64,000 nucleotides of DNA from Porticoccaceae bacterium (GTDB taxonomy: Bacteria > Pseudomonadota > Gammaproteobacteria > Pseudomonadales > Porticoccaceae). The stretch is from assembly GCA_023228865.1 (NCBI GenBank), contig JALOAH010000001.1:1-64000 (forward strand), read 5' to 3'. This document shows positions 63,936-64,000 of the stretch, piece after piece. Each line of letters opens with the position of its first letter. Position 1 is the first letter of the stretch. The position numbers were made by a program, and so were the translations under genes. Under the pieces are notes generated by a model, which worked only from the letters and a program-made list of their open reading frames with translations, was not told the DNA's origin and ran no database searches.

Positions 63936-64000
63936 ATGGCTAAGCGCAGACTCTCCCTCCAGCAACAGCGCCGCATAGCCAGCCAGCAGCAGCGCAGCAA
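63936..64000 (+). CDS. rsgA: ribosome small subunit GTPase RsgA, N-terminus only (partial)
   Basis: ATG 63936 opens a plus-strand frame reading MAKRRLSLQQQRRIASQQQR before the window ends. This basic, glutamine-rich start with L-x-x-x-Q-x-R-R-I matches RsgA N-termini (E. coli: MSKNKLSKGQQRRV). In gammaproteobacteria rsgA typically lies divergent from orn. Only about 21 codons are visible. Confidence 0.75.
   Translation, partial: MAKRRLSLQQQRRIASQQQRS

Overview
The window is about 64 kb from a Gram-negative gammaproteobacterium. It opens with the 5' half of a 16S rRNA gene on the minus strand and closes with orn and the first codons of rsgA, a pairing typical of gammaproteobacteria. Nearly everything between is cell-envelope and surface-glycan biology. 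The 16S sequence and the repeat families suggest a marine Cellvibrionales-type organism (perhaps Spongiibacteraceae), but that placement is a guess.

Layout. (1) 1-1085: partial 16S rRNA with its leader and promoter. (2) 1382-8945, minus strand: a type I secretion operon (small DUF6447-like protein, unknown protein, PrtD-type ABC exporter, HlyD adaptor, TolC channel) followed by a WbpM/CapD-type nucleotide-sugar 4,6-dehydratase. (3) 8980-14423: four glycosyltransferases. (4) 14568-29441: an unusual biosynthetic cluster with a RuBisCO-like protein, an IspD-like cytidylyltransferase, a TPR-LicD/fukutin-type transferase, a beta-hydroxyacid dehydrogenase, three ATP-grasp enzymes (two of them cyanophycin-synthetase-like without a Mur-ligase half), an ANL adenylating enzyme, a threonine-synthase-like PLP enzyme, a DAO-type flavoenzyme and a glycosyltransferase. 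Ten perfect copies of an octamer lie directly upstream of the first gene of its four-gene overlapping operon. (5) 29794-34800: a 1668-residue DUF4214/RTX protein, probably a secreted surface-layer protein. (6) 35763-43714: a CHASE2 adenylate cyclase, a FecR-domain protein, a TPR/beta-barrel protein and an OpgB-like phosphoglycerol transferase, separated by palindromic repeats. (7) 43897-54510, minus strand: an eight-gene operon for an ABC-exported O-polysaccharide made from GDP-D-rhamnose (gmd, rmd, wzm, wzt, a DUF4214 coiled-coil protein and three glycosyltransferases, one with three catalytic domains). (8) 54694-58135: a gtrABC-like O-antigen modification module. (9) 58341-62003, plus strand: manC, a glycosyltransferase and a WecA/WbpL-type initiating transferase. 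(10) 62253-64000: orn, an mscS-family gene with a frameshift, and the start of rsgA.

How the parts may work together. ManC, Gmd and Rmd supply GDP-D-rhamnose. The WbpL-like enzyme starts the chain on undecaprenyl phosphate, the glycosyltransferases build it, and Wzm/Wzt export it. The type I exporter would secrete the RTX protein, which could attach to the O-polysaccharide as in the Caulobacter S-layer system. The RuBisCO-like/IspD-like/LicD/ATP-grasp cluster lies between exporter and RTX gene. It looks like a pathway for an unidentified, CDP-activated and amino-acid-linked decoration of a surface glycan or glycoprotein. It is the best candidate for an undescribed system here.
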